A stretch of DNA of 64,000 nt. Source: Pseudomonas sp. 10S4 (lineage in GTDB: Bacteria > Pseudomonadota > Gammaproteobacteria > Pseudomonadales > Pseudomonadaceae). The notes under the pieces were generated by a model that saw nothing but the letters and a program-made list of their open reading frames with translations, was not told the origin of the DNA and made no database searches. Every line of letters begins with the position of its first letter. Position 1 is the stretch's first letter. Position numbers and translations under genes: made by a program. Location of the stretch: the NCBI RefSeq assembly GCF_034344865.1, contig NZ_CP133774.1, positions 3,224,001-3,288,000 on the forward strand. The letters run 5' to 3'. Shown piece by piece: positions 17,947 through 26,777 of this stretch.

Positions 17947-19097
17947 GCAAGAAAGCGCGACCGCGCATTTACAACCGCGCCGGCCAACGCGTGCAGGTTC
18001 AGGACAAAACCTGGTACGCCGTGCAGCCCAGCGGTGACGCAGCCGAGCGGGTGATCGAAGTCTTTGTCTACGGCGAGATCGGTGCCTGGGGTGTGACTGC
18101 CAATCAGTTCGTGCAAGACCTGCGTGCCATGGACGACGGCGTCTCGGAGGTGATCGCCGCGTTCAATAGCGTCGGCGGTGACTTGTTCGACGGCTTGGCC
18201 ATGCACAACGCTTTGCGGCGCTTGGGCGCGCGCTGCACCGGGCGAATCGATGCCTTGGCTGCCAGTGCTGCCAGCGTGGCGGTGTGCGGCGCGCACAAGG
18301 TCGTCATCGCCGAAAGCGCGATATTGATGATCCATAACCCCTGGACCTATGCGGCGGGTGACGCCGAAGATTTCCGCAAGGTGGCCGACGTCCTCGATCA
18401 GACGATGGAGGCGATCATTGCGGCCTACAAGGCCAAGGCGCCGGACATCGATGAGGTCGAACTGCGGCGGCTGGTCGCCGCTGAAACCTGGCTCACCGCC
18501 AATGAAGCGGTGGCGCTGGGCCTGGCCGATGAAGTCGGCGACGGCATCAAGGTCAAGGCCTGCCTCGGTCAGGGTGGTGTGCTGCAGCGTTACCAGCACG
18601 CACCGGCTGATCTGCTGGCCCAGCTTGATGAACCACCCGAGCCGGATCCGGAGCTGGATCCGGTCGATCCACCATTGGTACCGCCGGTAGTCGACTCGGC
18701 CAAGTTGGCCCTGATGATCACCCAGCGCTGCACGGCGGCGGGCATCAGCAACCTGGTCGAGCCGCTGCTCAGCTCGACCCAGCTCGAAAGCGAAGAGATT
18801 GTTCTGGCCGGCCTGACCCGGGCCAAGGCGGTGAATGACCTCTGTGTGGCGGCACGATTGCCGGAATTCAGTGCCGAGTACGTCGCGGCGGGTCTGGATG
18901 CTGCAGCGGTTCGAGCGCGTCTGTTCGACAAGATTGTCACCAGCGGCAAGGGCTTTGAGATCGACAACAGCCTGCCGCTGGACAACGACCCGGCACCCAA
19001 AGTGCTGGCCAAACAACCTGACCCCACCTCGATCTGGGCTTCGCGACAAGCGGCTCAATCTGGAACTGCGCACGGCGCGAAAGGAGCAAGACAATGA
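17943..19097 (+). CDS. ClpP/S49-type head maturation protease (gpC-like)
   Basis: 384 residues. Catalytic Ser in LAASAAS (about S108) and His in MIHNPW (about H131), with the GGDLFDGLAMHNAL substrate-strand region between. It cleaves capsid and portal proteins during head assembly. The region after about 230 is acidic and proline-rich (PPEPDPELDPVDPP) and may act as a scaffold, as in lambda C/Nu3 where the scaffold lies in the C-terminal part of the same gene. Confidence 0.9.
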   Translation: MSKKARPRIYNRAGQRVQVQDKTWYAVQPSGDAAERVIEVFVYGEIGAWGVTANQFVQDLRAMDDGVSEVIAAFNSVGGDLFDGLAMHNALRRLGARCTGRIDALAASAASVAVCGAHKVVIAESAILMIHNPWTYAAGDAEDFRKVADVLDQTMEAIIAAYKAKAPDIDEVELRRLVAAETWLTANEAVALGLADEVGDGIKVKACLGQGGVLQRYQHAPADLLAQLDEPPEPDPELDPVDPPLVPPVVDSAKLALMITQRCTAAGISNLVEPLLSSTQLESEEIVLAGLTRAKAVNDLCVAARLPEFSAEYVAAGLDAAAVRARLFDKIVTSGKGFEIDNSLPLDNDPAPKVLAKQPDPTSIWASRQAAQSGTAHGAKGARQ

Positions 19098-19438
19098 CCA
19101 TCAAAAAAGAGCCGATCCACGCAGGTGAATTTCTCCTGTCCGAGGGCGCGGGAAACATTTCGCGGGAATCGATCAACGTTGCCGCAGGCCTGGCGCTAGA
19201 GCCAGGGCAGATCCTCGGTCTGGTCACGGTGACGGGCGAATTTGCGCCGTACCACCCAACCGCCGAAGACGGCACGCAGACCGCCGTGGCGATTCTTTTC
19301 GGACCACTGGGGGAGTCGGATGTCGTTCGCCGTGGTCGCGCCGTGGTGCGTTTGGCTGAAGTCAGCGAAGCGCATCTGACTGGGCTGGATCTCGATGCCG
19401 AAAAGGCTCTGGCCACCCATTTCCTGATCGTCCGCTAG
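19094..19438 (+). CDS. Head decoration protein (gpD-like)
   Basis: 114 residues, starting MTIKKEPIHAGEFLLSEGAG. Beta-rich with GLALEPGQILGLVT, matching lambda gpD, the trimeric cement protein stabilising the expanded head. It overlaps the protease gene by 4 bp and is followed by a terminator hairpin. Confidence 0.9.
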   Translation: MTIKKEPIHAGEFLLSEGAGNISRESINVAAGLALEPGQILGLVTVTGEFAPYHPTAEDGTQTAVAILFGPLGESDVVRRGRAVVRLAEVSEAHLTGLDLDAEKALATHFLIVR

Positions 19439-19462
19439 GACCCTCAGTCACGTTTTACCCAG

Positions 19463-19486
19463 CCCGCCTTGAGTGGGTTTTTTCAT
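19463..19486 (+). terminator. Intrinsic terminator between gpD and capsid genes
   Basis: CCCGC, loop CTTGA, GTGGG, then six T. It is followed 15 bp later by the capsid ribosome-binding site CTGGAG, one of a series of hairpin, T-run and GGAG modules in this prophage. Confidence 0.7.
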
Positions 19487-19501
19487 TTCTGGAGAGTACC
19501 C

Positions 19502-20497
19502 ATGGCCGAGATCGCCATTTTTGACGACGAAGCGTTTACCGTGACCGCGCTGACCGCTGCACTCAATGATCAACCTTACCTGCCGGGTCGCATCAGCGCC
19601 CTGGGCCTGTTCCGCGAGGAGGGCATCACCACCCTGACGGTACAGATCGAAAAGGACGGTGACACCCTGGCACTGGTGCCGGCCGGTGAGCGCGGTGGCT
19701 CTGGTCTGGTGGTCGCGGCCAGCAAGCGCAACTTGATCCCGTTCAACACCGTGCACTTGCCGGAACGCTTCACCATCAAGGCCGACGAGATCCAGGGCAT
19801 TCGTGCCTTCGGTACTCGCACCGAGCTGCAGGCGGTGCAGGACGTGGTCAATGCCCGCCTGGCCAAAGCGCGTCGTCAGTTGGACGCGACCCATGAATTC
19901 CAGCGCATGGGCGCGCTCAACGGCCTGATCCTGGATGCCGATGGTAAGACTGTGCTGCTGGATCTTTATGATCGCTTCGGTGTGCAGCGTCAGAAGTTGC
20001 CCATGGGCTTGGCGGACCCGAGCACTGAGCTGCGGGTTAAGTGCGGCGAAGCGTTGGACATGCAAGAGGACGCGCTGGGCAGTGTGACCAGTACCAGTTC
20101 CCGCGCCTTCTGCGGCAAGAACTTCTGGAACAAACTGATCGTTCACAAGTCGGTCAAGGAGACTTACCTCAACAGCCAGCAGGCAGCGGCCTTGCGTGGT
20201 GACGCCCGGGAGAGCTTCGAGTTCGGCGGCATTATCTGGGAACGCTACCGTGGCAAAGTGGCCGGCGTGTCTTTCGTCCACGACGACAAAGCGTTGCTGG
20301 TTCCTGAGGGTGTGCCTGATCTGTACATCTCGGTGTTTGCTCCGGCGGACTACATGGAAACGGTCAACACTCAGGGAATCCCTTACTACAGCATGATTGA
20401 GCCGCTGCCGTTCAACAAAGGCATGGCCGGTGAAGCCCAGTCGAACCCGCTGCATCTGTGCACCCGACCTCGCGCACAGATTCTGCTGGAGCTCTGA
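19502..20497 (+). CDS. Major capsid protein (gpE family)
   Basis: 331 residues from ATG 19502, preceded by TCTGGAGAG. Sequence MAEIAIFDDEAFTVTALTAA with ISALGLFREEGITTLTVQIE and the C-terminal FVHDDKALLVPEGVPDLYISVFAPADYMETVN matches the lambda gpE-type HK97-fold capsid protein. Hundreds of copies would form the icosahedral head together with gpD. Confidence 0.93.
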   Translation: MAEIAIFDDEAFTVTALTAALNDQPYLPGRISALGLFREEGITTLTVQIEKDGDTLALVPAGERGGSGLVVAASKRNLIPFNTVHLPERFTIKADEIQGIRAFGTRTELQAVQDVVNARLAKARRQLDATHEFQRMGALNGLILDADGKTVLLDLYDRFGVQRQKLPMGLADPSTELRVKCGEALDMQEDALGSVTSTSSRAFCGKNFWNKLIVHKSVKETYLNSQQAAALRGDARESFEFGGIIWERYRGKVAGVSFVHDDKALLVPEGVPDLYISVFAPADYMETVNTQGIPYYSMIEPLPFNKGMAGEAQSNPLHLCTRPRAQILLEL

Positions 20498-20499
20498 CC

Positions 20500-20820
20500 G
20501 TGGGCTTTCGCGACCTGGTCGCCGAGGTCGACGCGGTGGTGTTCGAAACGCTGGGCGATACCGCACGGATCGAGGGTCGCGAAGAACCGGTGTTCGGCAT
20601 GTTTGCGGCGCCCTGGCTGCAGCCGAAGTTCGGCAAGCTCAACACCGGGCTCCGTGAGCCTCGGTTCGAAATCCGCGTCAGCGATTCGCAGGGCCTGGAG
20701 CCGGGCTTGTTGGTTCGTATCGAATTGCCCGCGTTGGATGGCGGTGGCGACTACGACTTGTTTCAGCTCGAGCCGAGCGGCGACGGCCTGGTCGCCTTGA
20801 TCCTGAGGATGCGCCCATGA
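20500..20820 (+). CDS. Head-tail joining protein (gpFII-like)
   Basis: 106 residues from GTG 20500 (VGFRDLVAEVDAVVFETLGD), three bases after the capsid stop. Beta-rich, with FGMFAAPWLQPKFGKLNTGLREPRFEIR. Size and position between the capsid gene and gpZ match lambda FII, which caps the connector for tail attachment. Confidence 0.75.
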   Translation: MGFRDLVAEVDAVVFETLGDTARIEGREEPVFGMFAAPWLQPKFGKLNTGLREPRFEIRVSDSQGLEPGLLVRIELPALDGGGDYDLFQLEPSGDGLVALILRMRP

Positions 20821-21482
20821 GTGTCGGTAGCCATTTCAAGCCGTCGGCCGGCGGCGGGATGATTTCTATCCAGTCCTCCGCGACGGACCTTCAGGCGTTT
20901 CAGGACTTTGCCAAGCTGGTGCCCAAAGCGGCTGCGACAGCGCACCGACGCGCGATCAACAAGACGTTGGGGTGGTTGCGCACGCACATCGCCCGGGCCG
21001 TCAGCCGACAGGAACGCATCGCTGTCGCGGCGGTGCGTCAACGGTTGCGTAGTTATCCGGTGTCCGGCGGGGCTACGAGCGGCAAGCTGTGGTTTGGCCT
21101 CAACGCCATCGAGTCGAGCCGGATCGGCCGAGCACGGCAGACCGGCAGGGGCGTGTCGGTGGAGGGGCGGCGTTATCAGGGGGCGTTCCTGAAGAAGGTC
21201 TACGGCAACAAACCTGACATCTGGATTCGTACCGCGAGCAAGCATTTCAATGCGGACGACTATCCCGACAGTACGGTGTCACCGGGTCGCGGGCCGAGCT
21301 CGGGGTGGGTGGCGGAAAATGGCAGTCGCTTTCCGCTGGCCAAGGCCAAAGTCTCGCTGGAGCAAGCCCGGCCGCACTTCGAAAGCTGGGTACAAAAGGC
21401 CGATGAGCGCCTGCTGGAGATCCTGAAACAGGAACTCAACTTTGAGCTGCAGAAGTACCTCAAGAGGATAGGCAATGTCTGA
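20817..21482 (+). CDS. Minor tail protein Z (gpZ family)
   Basis: 221 residues. AAATAHRRAINKTLGWLRTHIARAVSRQ near the N terminus and WIRTASKHFNADDYP plus PHFESWVQKADERLLEILKQEL near the C terminus match the prophage minor tail protein Z family, needed for tail completion and DNA positioning in lambda. Overlaps both neighbours. Confidence 0.85.
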   Translation: MSVGSHFKPSAGGGMISIQSSATDLQAFQDFAKLVPKAAATAHRRAINKTLGWLRTHIARAVSRQERIAVAAVRQRLRSYPVSGGATSGKLWFGLNAIESSRIGRARQTGRGVSVEGRRYQGAFLKKVYGNKPDIWIRTASKHFNADDYPDSTVSPGRGPSSGWVAENGSRFPLAKAKVSLEQARPHFESWVQKADERLLEILKQELNFELQKYLKRIGNV

Positions 21483-21990
21483 TGAGCCATTTAGCCTGGA
21501 CCAGCTTTATCAGGCCGTTGAACAGCACCTGACGAAGCATCTGCCAGGTGTGCGGGCCGTGACGGTCTGGCCGAATATTTCGGACCGCGTTGCGTTGCCG
21601 GCAGTGTTTTTAGAGTTGGCCGAGATTGAGCCGGGTCAGGACATCGGCACGGGCGAAACCACGTTAGTCTGCAAGTTCGAGGCGCGCATCATCGTCGATC
21701 CGATCAAGCCGCACCATCAACGGCAGGCCGTGCAATTGGCGACTCAGCTCGCGGTGTTGCTGCGCGCCCAGACCTGGGGGTTGCCGGTCGATCCCGCCGA
21801 GTTCGTTCAAGCACAGCAGGACTGGACCCAGCCGGCGCTGGATGGCTACACCGTCTGGCTGGTGGAATGGACCCAGCAGGTGTACCTCGGTCCAGAGGAA
21901 TGGCCTTGGCCTGATCAACCGCCTGGCACGCTGCTGTTCGGGTTTAACAACGACGACAAAGAGGACTTTGTCCCGGCGGAGGACGCGTGA
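21475..21990 (+). CDS. Tail terminator/completion protein
   Basis: 171 residues. The C-terminal motif YTVWLVEWTQQVYLGPEEW has a clear counterpart in the tailocin protein at 45706 (WTVSFTQTLYLGPLLL). Position right after gpZ corresponds to lambda U, the tail-tip terminator that caps polymerised tails and joins them to heads. Start ATG 21475 overlaps gpZ by 8 bp. Confidence 0.65.
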   Translation: MSDEPFSLDQLYQAVEQHLTKHLPGVRAVTVWPNISDRVALPAVFLELAEIEPGQDIGTGETTLVCKFEARIIVDPIKPHHQRQAVQLATQLAVLLRAQTWGLPVDPAEFVQAQQDWTQPALDGYTVWLVEWTQQVYLGPEEWPWPDQPPGTLLFGFNNDDKEDFVPAEDA

Positions 21991-22553
21991 GCGGCTACGT
22001 AGTTGCCCAGCATGACCGCATGATCGCGGGGGTGGTCAAGGCGTGTTATGTGGTCGGGTTGGACTTGGCCGCCTCACCCCCAGCGTGTCGGGTGTCGGAT
22101 GGGGAGTGGACCAGCGCGTGGGTGCGTTGGCACAGCATCGCCGCCGGCAAGGCCAGGCATTGGCGGGCGCCTTCCATGGGCGAGCAGGGGACTTTGGTCA
22201 GTGCCAGCGGTGACGTGTCGCAAGGCACATTTATCCCGGGTTTGTACGGTAATGCCGGCCCACCACCGGATAACCGTGATCATGTGGAAGTCTGGCGGTT
22301 TGATGATGGCGGCTCGCTGATCTACGACTGGCAAGCCAAGAGCTACAGCATCACGCTGCCGAGCGGTACGGTGACCATTAAAGTCGCCAGCACGGAGGTG
22401 GTCGTCACGGACGGTGCCGTGAACGTCACCACCGGCAACATCAACCTGAAAGCGGCGGTGACCATCGACGGCGCGTTACACGTCACGAAGGGCATCACCA
22501 GTGCCGGCGCGATCATCGACGCCGGTGGCAACAGCAACCACCACTCGCATTAA
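21987..22553 (+). CDS. Baseplate spike protein V
   Basis: 188 residues. An N-terminal OB-like domain (WTSAWVRWHSIAAGKARHW, SMGEQGTLVSASGD) is followed by a repetitive beta-helix (TVTIKVASTEVVVTDGAVNV, GNINLKAAVTIDG) ending in NSNHHSH, the metal-binding tip motif of P2 gpV-type spikes. The trimer pierces the outer membrane on tail contraction. Confidence 0.92.
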   Translation: MSGYVVAQHDRMIAGVVKACYVVGLDLAASPPACRVSDGEWTSAWVRWHSIAAGKARHWRAPSMGEQGTLVSASGDVSQGTFIPGLYGNAGPPPDNRDHVEVWRFDDGGSLIYDWQAKSYSITLPSGTVTIKVASTEVVVTDGAVNVTTGNINLKAAVTIDGALHVTKGITSAGAIIDAGGNSNHHSH

Positions 22554-22569
22554 TTTCAACCCACGATAG

Positions 22570-22591
22570 CCCGCCCTGTGCGGGTTTTTTT
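22570..22591 (+). terminator. Intrinsic terminator after gpV
   Basis: CCCGC, loop CCTGT, GCGGG, then seven T, followed by TGCCTGGAG before the next start. Confidence 0.75.
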
Positions 22592-22607
22592 ATGCCTGGA
22601 GAAACAC

Positions 22608-22859
22608 ATGGCCAAGATCGTCGACCCGCTCGTCACCGACGAACAGGTGTCCGCATCACCGATGCGACAACCGCTACTGCTAACGGCTTCGGAGCGTTTG
22701 AAGTTTCGCGACAAGGTCTATACATCGCGGCTGCTGATCGTTCCCGACACTGACCGCACCTTGCCGGTGAACAAGGGCGTGGTAGAGGTTCCGGTGTCCG
22801 ATACCGATGCCGTCAAGTTCCTGAAAGCCAACGAAGAATTCGAGCTGCTGAAGGAGTGA
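22608..22859 (+). CDS. Small phage tail-region protein
   Basis: 83 residues from ATG 22608 with GGAG upstream. Begins MAKIVDPLVTDEQVSASPMR; C-terminal NKGVVEVPVSDTDAVKFLKANEEFELL. Not assigned to a known role. A small protein of similar type precedes the sheath gene in both later tail clusters (53324, 60615). Confidence 0.7.
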   Translation: MAKIVDPLVTDEQVSASPMRQPLLLTASERLKFRDKVYTSRLLIVPDTDRTLPVNKGVVEVPVSDTDAVKFLKANEEFELLKE

Positions 22860-22864
22860 TGTAG

Positions 22865-23191
22865 ATGATCGGAATGGACCGCCACACCGGCCAACCCATT
22901 TCCGGCATCGCGCACTTGCGCCAGTCCGTTCCAGACATCTTGGGCACACCGTTGGGCAGTCGCCGGCACAGGATGGAGTACGGCAGCAAGCTGCGGCGGT
23001 TTGTTGACCTGCCCGTTAACGAAGGTTGGAAAAGCGCCGTACAGGCTGAAGTCGCCCGCGCCTTGGGGCGCTGGGAGCCGCGTTTGAAACTGGATCAGGT
23101 GCGCGTCATTTCCGTTATTGGCGGGCGAATCAACCTGAAGATCGTCGGCGAGTACCTGGGCGACGGCGTCACGTTGGAGGTAGCCGTATGA
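22865..23191 (+). CDS. Baseplate wedge protein W (gp25 family)
   Basis: 108 residues. MIGMDRHTGQPISGIAHLRQ then ILGTPLGSRRHRMEYGSKL, the classic gp25/W core that fastens the baseplate wedge and nucleates the sheath. It overlaps gpJ by 4 bp. Confidence 0.95.
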   Translation: MIGMDRHTGQPISGIAHLRQSVPDILGTPLGSRRHRMEYGSKLRRFVDLPVNEGWKSAVQAEVARALGRWEPRLKLDQVRVISVIGGRINLKIVGEYLGDGVTLEVAV

Positions 23192-24069
23192 GTATCGTGG
23201 ATCTGTCGTCGTTGCCGGCACCGACAGTGTTGGAACCTCTGGACTTCGAAGAGGTTTATCAGGAAAAGCTGGGTGTTTTTCGCGGGTACATGGGCGGCAA
23301 CTGGACCGCCGCACTTGAAAGTGATCCGGTGGTTAAGGTGCTGGAGGTCGGCGCTTACATCAAGGTCGGCAACCGCGCCCGGGTCAATGACGCCGGTAAG
23401 GCGGTGTTACTGGCGCATGCCATACGCGGTGACCTTGATCACTTGGGGGCCAACGTCAATCTAAAGCGGCTGGTCATTCAAGCCGAGGATCTGCTGGCGG
23501 TGCCGCCGGTGCCGGAGGTCAAGGAGGACGATGACCCGTTTCGTGAGCGTATCCAGTTGGCCTATGAAGGGCTGACCACGGCCGGCCCGCGTAACAGCTA
23601 CATCCTGCATGCGCGTAATGCTTCGGGGTTGGTGGCAGATGCCACGGCCGAAAGCCCGGCGCCGTGTTACGTGACAGTGACGGTGCTGGGTTTGGACGGG
23701 GAAGGGGTGGCGCCACCGGAGTTGCTGGCCACTGTGGCCGCCGCCCTGAATGACGACGATGTACGGCCGGTGTGTGATCGGGTGACGGTGCAGAGCGCCC
23801 AGGTGATCCGCTACCAAATCAACGCGGTTCTGCACATGGCCAGCGCCGGCCCCGAAGCGGATGCCAGTTTGGCCGAGGCGAAAAGTCGATTGGCCGCCTG
23901 GATCAATCCGCGTAAACGGCTGGGCGTCGAGGTCGCGCGGTCCGGCGTCGACGCGCAGTTGCACGTTGCCGGCGTATCTCGGGTTGAACTGGTCGGCTGG
24001 GTGGATCTGGCCCCAACCAAGGCGCAGGCGGCGTTCTGTACGGACTACGCCGTGAAGCTGGCGGGCTGA
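23188..24069 (+). CDS. Baseplate assembly protein J
   Basis: 293 residues. The N-terminal DLSSLPAPTVLEPLDFEEVYQ and central DDDPFRERIQLAYEGLTTAGPRNSYILHAR are typical of P2 gpJ, a baseplate wedge component. Ends in an ordinary gpJ tail (CTDYAVKLAG). Confidence 0.95.
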   Translation: MSIVDLSSLPAPTVLEPLDFEEVYQEKLGVFRGYMGGNWTAALESDPVVKVLEVGAYIKVGNRARVNDAGKAVLLAHAIRGDLDHLGANVNLKRLVIQAEDLLAVPPVPEVKEDDDPFRERIQLAYEGLTTAGPRNSYILHARNASGLVADATAESPAPCYVTVTVLGLDGEGVAPPELLATVAAALNDDDVRPVCDRVTVQSAQVIRYQINAVLHMASAGPEADASLAEAKSRLAAWINPRKRLGVEVARSGVDAQLHVAGVSRVELVGWVDLAPTKAQAAFCTDYAVKLAG

Positions 24070-24070
24070 T

Positions 24071-24679
24071 ATGAAAAGCTTACTGCCGATCAACAGCACG
24101 CAGCTGGAACGCGCCATGGAGGCCGCGTTTTTCGAGAAAACGATTGTCCCGCTGCGCGACCTCTACAACGCCGATACCTGCCCGGTGCATTTACTGCCGC
24201 ATCTGGCGTGGGCCTGGTCAGTGGATCGCTGGGACTACCGCTGGACCGAGGCGACCAAGCGCGCCGCCATCAAGGCCTCCTATTACATCCATGCACACAA
24301 AGGAACCATCGGCGCACTGCGCCGTGTGGTCGAGCCGCTGGGCTATCTGATTGAGATTATCGAGTGGTTCAACACCGTGCCTATGGGCGTGCCGGGCACC
24401 TTTGCGCTGAAGGTCGGCGTTTTGGATACCGGTATCACCGAGGAAATGTATCAGGAGCTGGAACGCCTGATCGACGATGCCAAACCCGTCACCCGACACC
24501 TGACTGGGCTGGCGATCAGCCTCGAAACTCAAGGCGCTTTGAATATCAGTGTCGCCCTGTACGAAGGCGACGTAATCGACGTTTACCCGCCGGTCATGCG
24601 TGACATCGAGGTCACCGGGACCATCGGCGTGGTCGGGCGCGAACACTCAATAGACACTCTGGATATTTACCATGGTTGA
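24071..24679 (+). CDS. Phage tail protein I
   Basis: 202 residues. LLPHLAWAWSVDRWDYRWTE and the following KASYYIHAHKGTIGALRRVV are the gpI signature. It joins the baseplate wedge to the tail fibre network. Overlaps the fibre gene by 8 bp. Confidence 0.95.
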   Translation: MKSLLPINSTQLERAMEAAFFEKTIVPLRDLYNADTCPVHLLPHLAWAWSVDRWDYRWTEATKRAAIKASYYIHAHKGTIGALRRVVEPLGYLIEIIEWFNTVPMGVPGTFALKVGVLDTGITEEMYQELERLIDDAKPVTRHLTGLAISLETQGALNISVALYEGDVIDVYPPVMRDIEVTGTIGVVGREHSIDTLDIYHG

Positions 24680-26210
24680 TGTGAACTCTCAGTTTTTCGC
24701 GCTCCTCACGAAAGTGGGGAGAGCCAAGCAGGCGAACGCCGACGCGCTCGGTCTTCCCTGGAAGATCACCGAAATGGGTGTGGGCGATGCTAATGACACC
24801 GATCCGATTCCGAGCGAGTCGCAAACACGGCTGATCAATGAATGGCGCCGCCGGCCGCTGAATCAACTCCGGGTTGATCCAGCCAACGCGGCGGTGATCA
24901 TCGCCGAGCAGATTATCCCGGCCGACGAGGGTGGGCGTTGGATTCGCGAAATCGGTCTGTACGACGCGGACGGCGATCTGGTAGCGGTGGCCAACTGCGC
25001 GCCGAGCTTCAAGCCGATGCTGTCGCAAGGCTCCGGCCGCACCCAAGTCGTGCGGATGAACTTCATTGTGTCCAGCACCGGCAACATCACGCTCAAGATT
25101 GACCCGGCCGTGGTGCTGGCGACTCGCGAGTATGTTGATCAACGGATCATGGAAGAGCTTTATAAGCTCGACAACAAGCAGTCGGTTCGGGTGGCAACCA
25201 CGGCCAACATCGCGCTGGCGGGCCTGCTGACTGTCGACGGTATTGCGTTGGCGGCCGGTGATCGGGTGCTGGTGAAAAACCAGACCGTGGTCAAGGACAA
25301 CGGCCTGTACGTCGCGGCGGCGGGCGTGTGGAAACGCGCGGAAGATGCCGACACCAATGCCGAAGTAACGTCGGCGCTGCTGGTATCGGTTGAGCAAGGC
25401 GCTACGCTGGCCGACACGCGTTGGCAGTTGGTCACAGATGGGGTGATTGTCCTAGGCTCCACTGCCCTGATGTTTCAGAACGTGACCCAAGGCTTTGCCC
25501 CGATCAATTCGCCGGCCCTGATCAACCCCACAGCGAACACGCCGGCTCAGTTCGATAACACCGATAAACTGGCAACAACCAAGTTTGTACAACGAGCATT
25601 GAACGGATATTCATCTTTTCAAATTATCTCGGCGTCCCGTGATTTGGTTACGTCTGATATCGGCGCTCTTCTTTGGTTTAACTCGTCAGGTTCGTACAAC
25701 CTAAACCTGCTAACACCTGCGGCATTAGGTGTGCCCGCGACGGGTGCTAGCTTCACCGTGTTTTGTACGTCTGTGGGCGGGATTGTTACCGCCTCGGGCG
25801 GTGCAACCATTCAGGACCAGTCAGGCGGTATTGCCACATCGTATGTGATGAAGTCGGGCCAGTCGGCCAAGTTCGTGGCTACAGGCATCGCGCAGTGGAC
25901 TGTTCTGGAGTCCACAGCCGGCCTCGGAAAAAACGCAGATTTTGCCGCTGTTCTCGGGGCTGCTGCCGCCAGCCAACAACTACCGGGCCTGATGATCAAA
26001 GCGGGGAATATCTCTAACGCCTCGACTGCGGCAACTACCCCTCTAACGTTTCCGGTGTCATTTCCCAATGCCTGTGTCGCGCTTCTCTTCACATCTTGGG
26101 CTACTTCACCGGCGGTCTACAATCACAATAATCGGGATAAGTCCGGCGCCGTGGTTTATAGAAATGCGAACCCTGCTTTCTATTTTGATTACATTGCGAT
26201 TGGGTATTAA
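24672..26210 (+). CDS. Tail fibre protein (gpH-like)
   Basis: 512 residues. The N-terminal adsorption domain (FFALLTKVGRAKQANADALG to ATREYVDQRIMEELYKLDNK) attaches to the baseplate. A shaft repeat (QSVRVATTANIALAG to VTQGFAPINSP) is nearly the same as in the tailocin fibre at 48801, while the C-terminal tip (from about residue 310) is unrelated and would determine the host receptor. A TTEFVQR-like register (LATTKFVQRAL) marks the shaft-tip joint. Confidence 0.92.
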   Translation: MVDVNSQFFALLTKVGRAKQANADALGLPWKITEMGVGDANDTDPIPSESQTRLINEWRRRPLNQLRVDPANAAVIIAEQIIPADEGGRWIREIGLYDADGDLVAVANCAPSFKPMLSQGSGRTQVVRMNFIVSSTGNITLKIDPAVVLATREYVDQRIMEELYKLDNKQSVRVATTANIALAGLLTVDGIALAAGDRVLVKNQTVVKDNGLYVAAAGVWKRAEDADTNAEVTSALLVSVEQGATLADTRWQLVTDGVIVLGSTALMFQNVTQGFAPINSPALINPTANTPAQFDNTDKLATTKFVQRALNGYSSFQIISASRDLVTSDIGALLWFNSSGSYNLNLLTPAALGVPATGASFTVFCTSVGGIVTASGGATIQDQSGGIATSYVMKSGQSAKFVATGIAQWTVLESTAGLGKNADFAAVLGAAAASQQLPGLMIKAGNISNASTAATTPLTFPVSFPNACVALLFTSWATSPAVYNHNNRDKSGAVVYRNANPAFYFDYIAIGY

Positions 26211-26212
26211 AG

Positions 26213-26673
26213 ATGAGCAAGTATTACTGTCGTATCGATGACACCCGCGGCGGTTTTTTGATCCTGCCGTCCACGGAGAAATTGGCAGCCCTGATTGCTC
26301 CATTCCGCAGGGGGCTCACGAAATCACGGATGAACAGCACGCCGAGTTAGTGGCCGCGCAAAGTAATGGGAAGTTCATTGTTCCCGATCCTGACGGATAT
26401 CCGGTGGCGATAGATCCACCGCCACCGAGCGCTGATGAGGCGGCTGCTACAGAGCGGGTTTGGCGGGATCTGCGATTGGCTGAAACGGACAGCGTGGTGA
26501 CCCGCCATCGCGACGAACTGGAAAGCAGCGGTTCGACCACGTTGACGGCCGAGCAATACATCGAGTTGCAAGACTACCGCCGCCACTTGCGCAACTGGCC
26601 GGAAGGCGCCGAATTCCCCCTGGTGGATCACCGTCCGGTGGCGCCACCCTGGTTGACCGGCTCGCTCCAATAA
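26213..26673 (+). pseudogene. Tail fibre assembly chaperone, frame broken at a T run
   Basis: From ATG 26213 the protein reads MSKYYCRIDDTRGGF and then loses homology. A seventh T in 26254-26259 gives GGFFDPAVHGEIGSPDCSIP and continues to LTGSLQ at 26673 (153 residues). The C-terminal region (PPPPSADEAAATERVWRDLR, TLTAEQYIELQDYRR) closely matches the intact chaperones at 50752 and 52805. It would help trimerise the preceding fibre. Confidence 0.85.
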
Positions 26674-26698
26674 ACGCCCCGCACTGACGGGGCGTTTT
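26673..26698 (+). terminator. Intrinsic terminator after fibre chaperone
   Basis: AACGCCCCG, loop CACTGA, CGGGGCGTT, then T run. Almost the same hairpin follows both tailocin chaperones (51184 and 53228). Confidence 0.8.
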
Positions 26699-26705
26699 CT
26701 ATTCC

Positions 26706-26717
26706 GTTACGCGTAAC
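26706..26717. repeat. Palindrome GTTACGCGTAAC, copy 1
   Basis: Perfect 12-bp palindrome between two terminators; a one-base variant GTTATGCGTAAC lies at 33186-33197, also just before a terminator. Function unknown; a protein-binding site is possible. Confidence 0.5.
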
Positions 26718-26732
26718 ACGAACACCCCTCAC

Positions 26733-26756
26733 AGCCTCGCTTATGCGGGGCTTTTT
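26733..26756 (+). terminator. Second intrinsic terminator, upstream of the sheath gene
   Basis: AGCCTCGC, loop TTAT, GCGGGGCT, then T run, and 8 bp later CTGGAG as part of the sheath gene's upstream region. Confidence 0.7.
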
Positions 26757-26777
26757 CGTTTCTGGAGATTGAGCTTT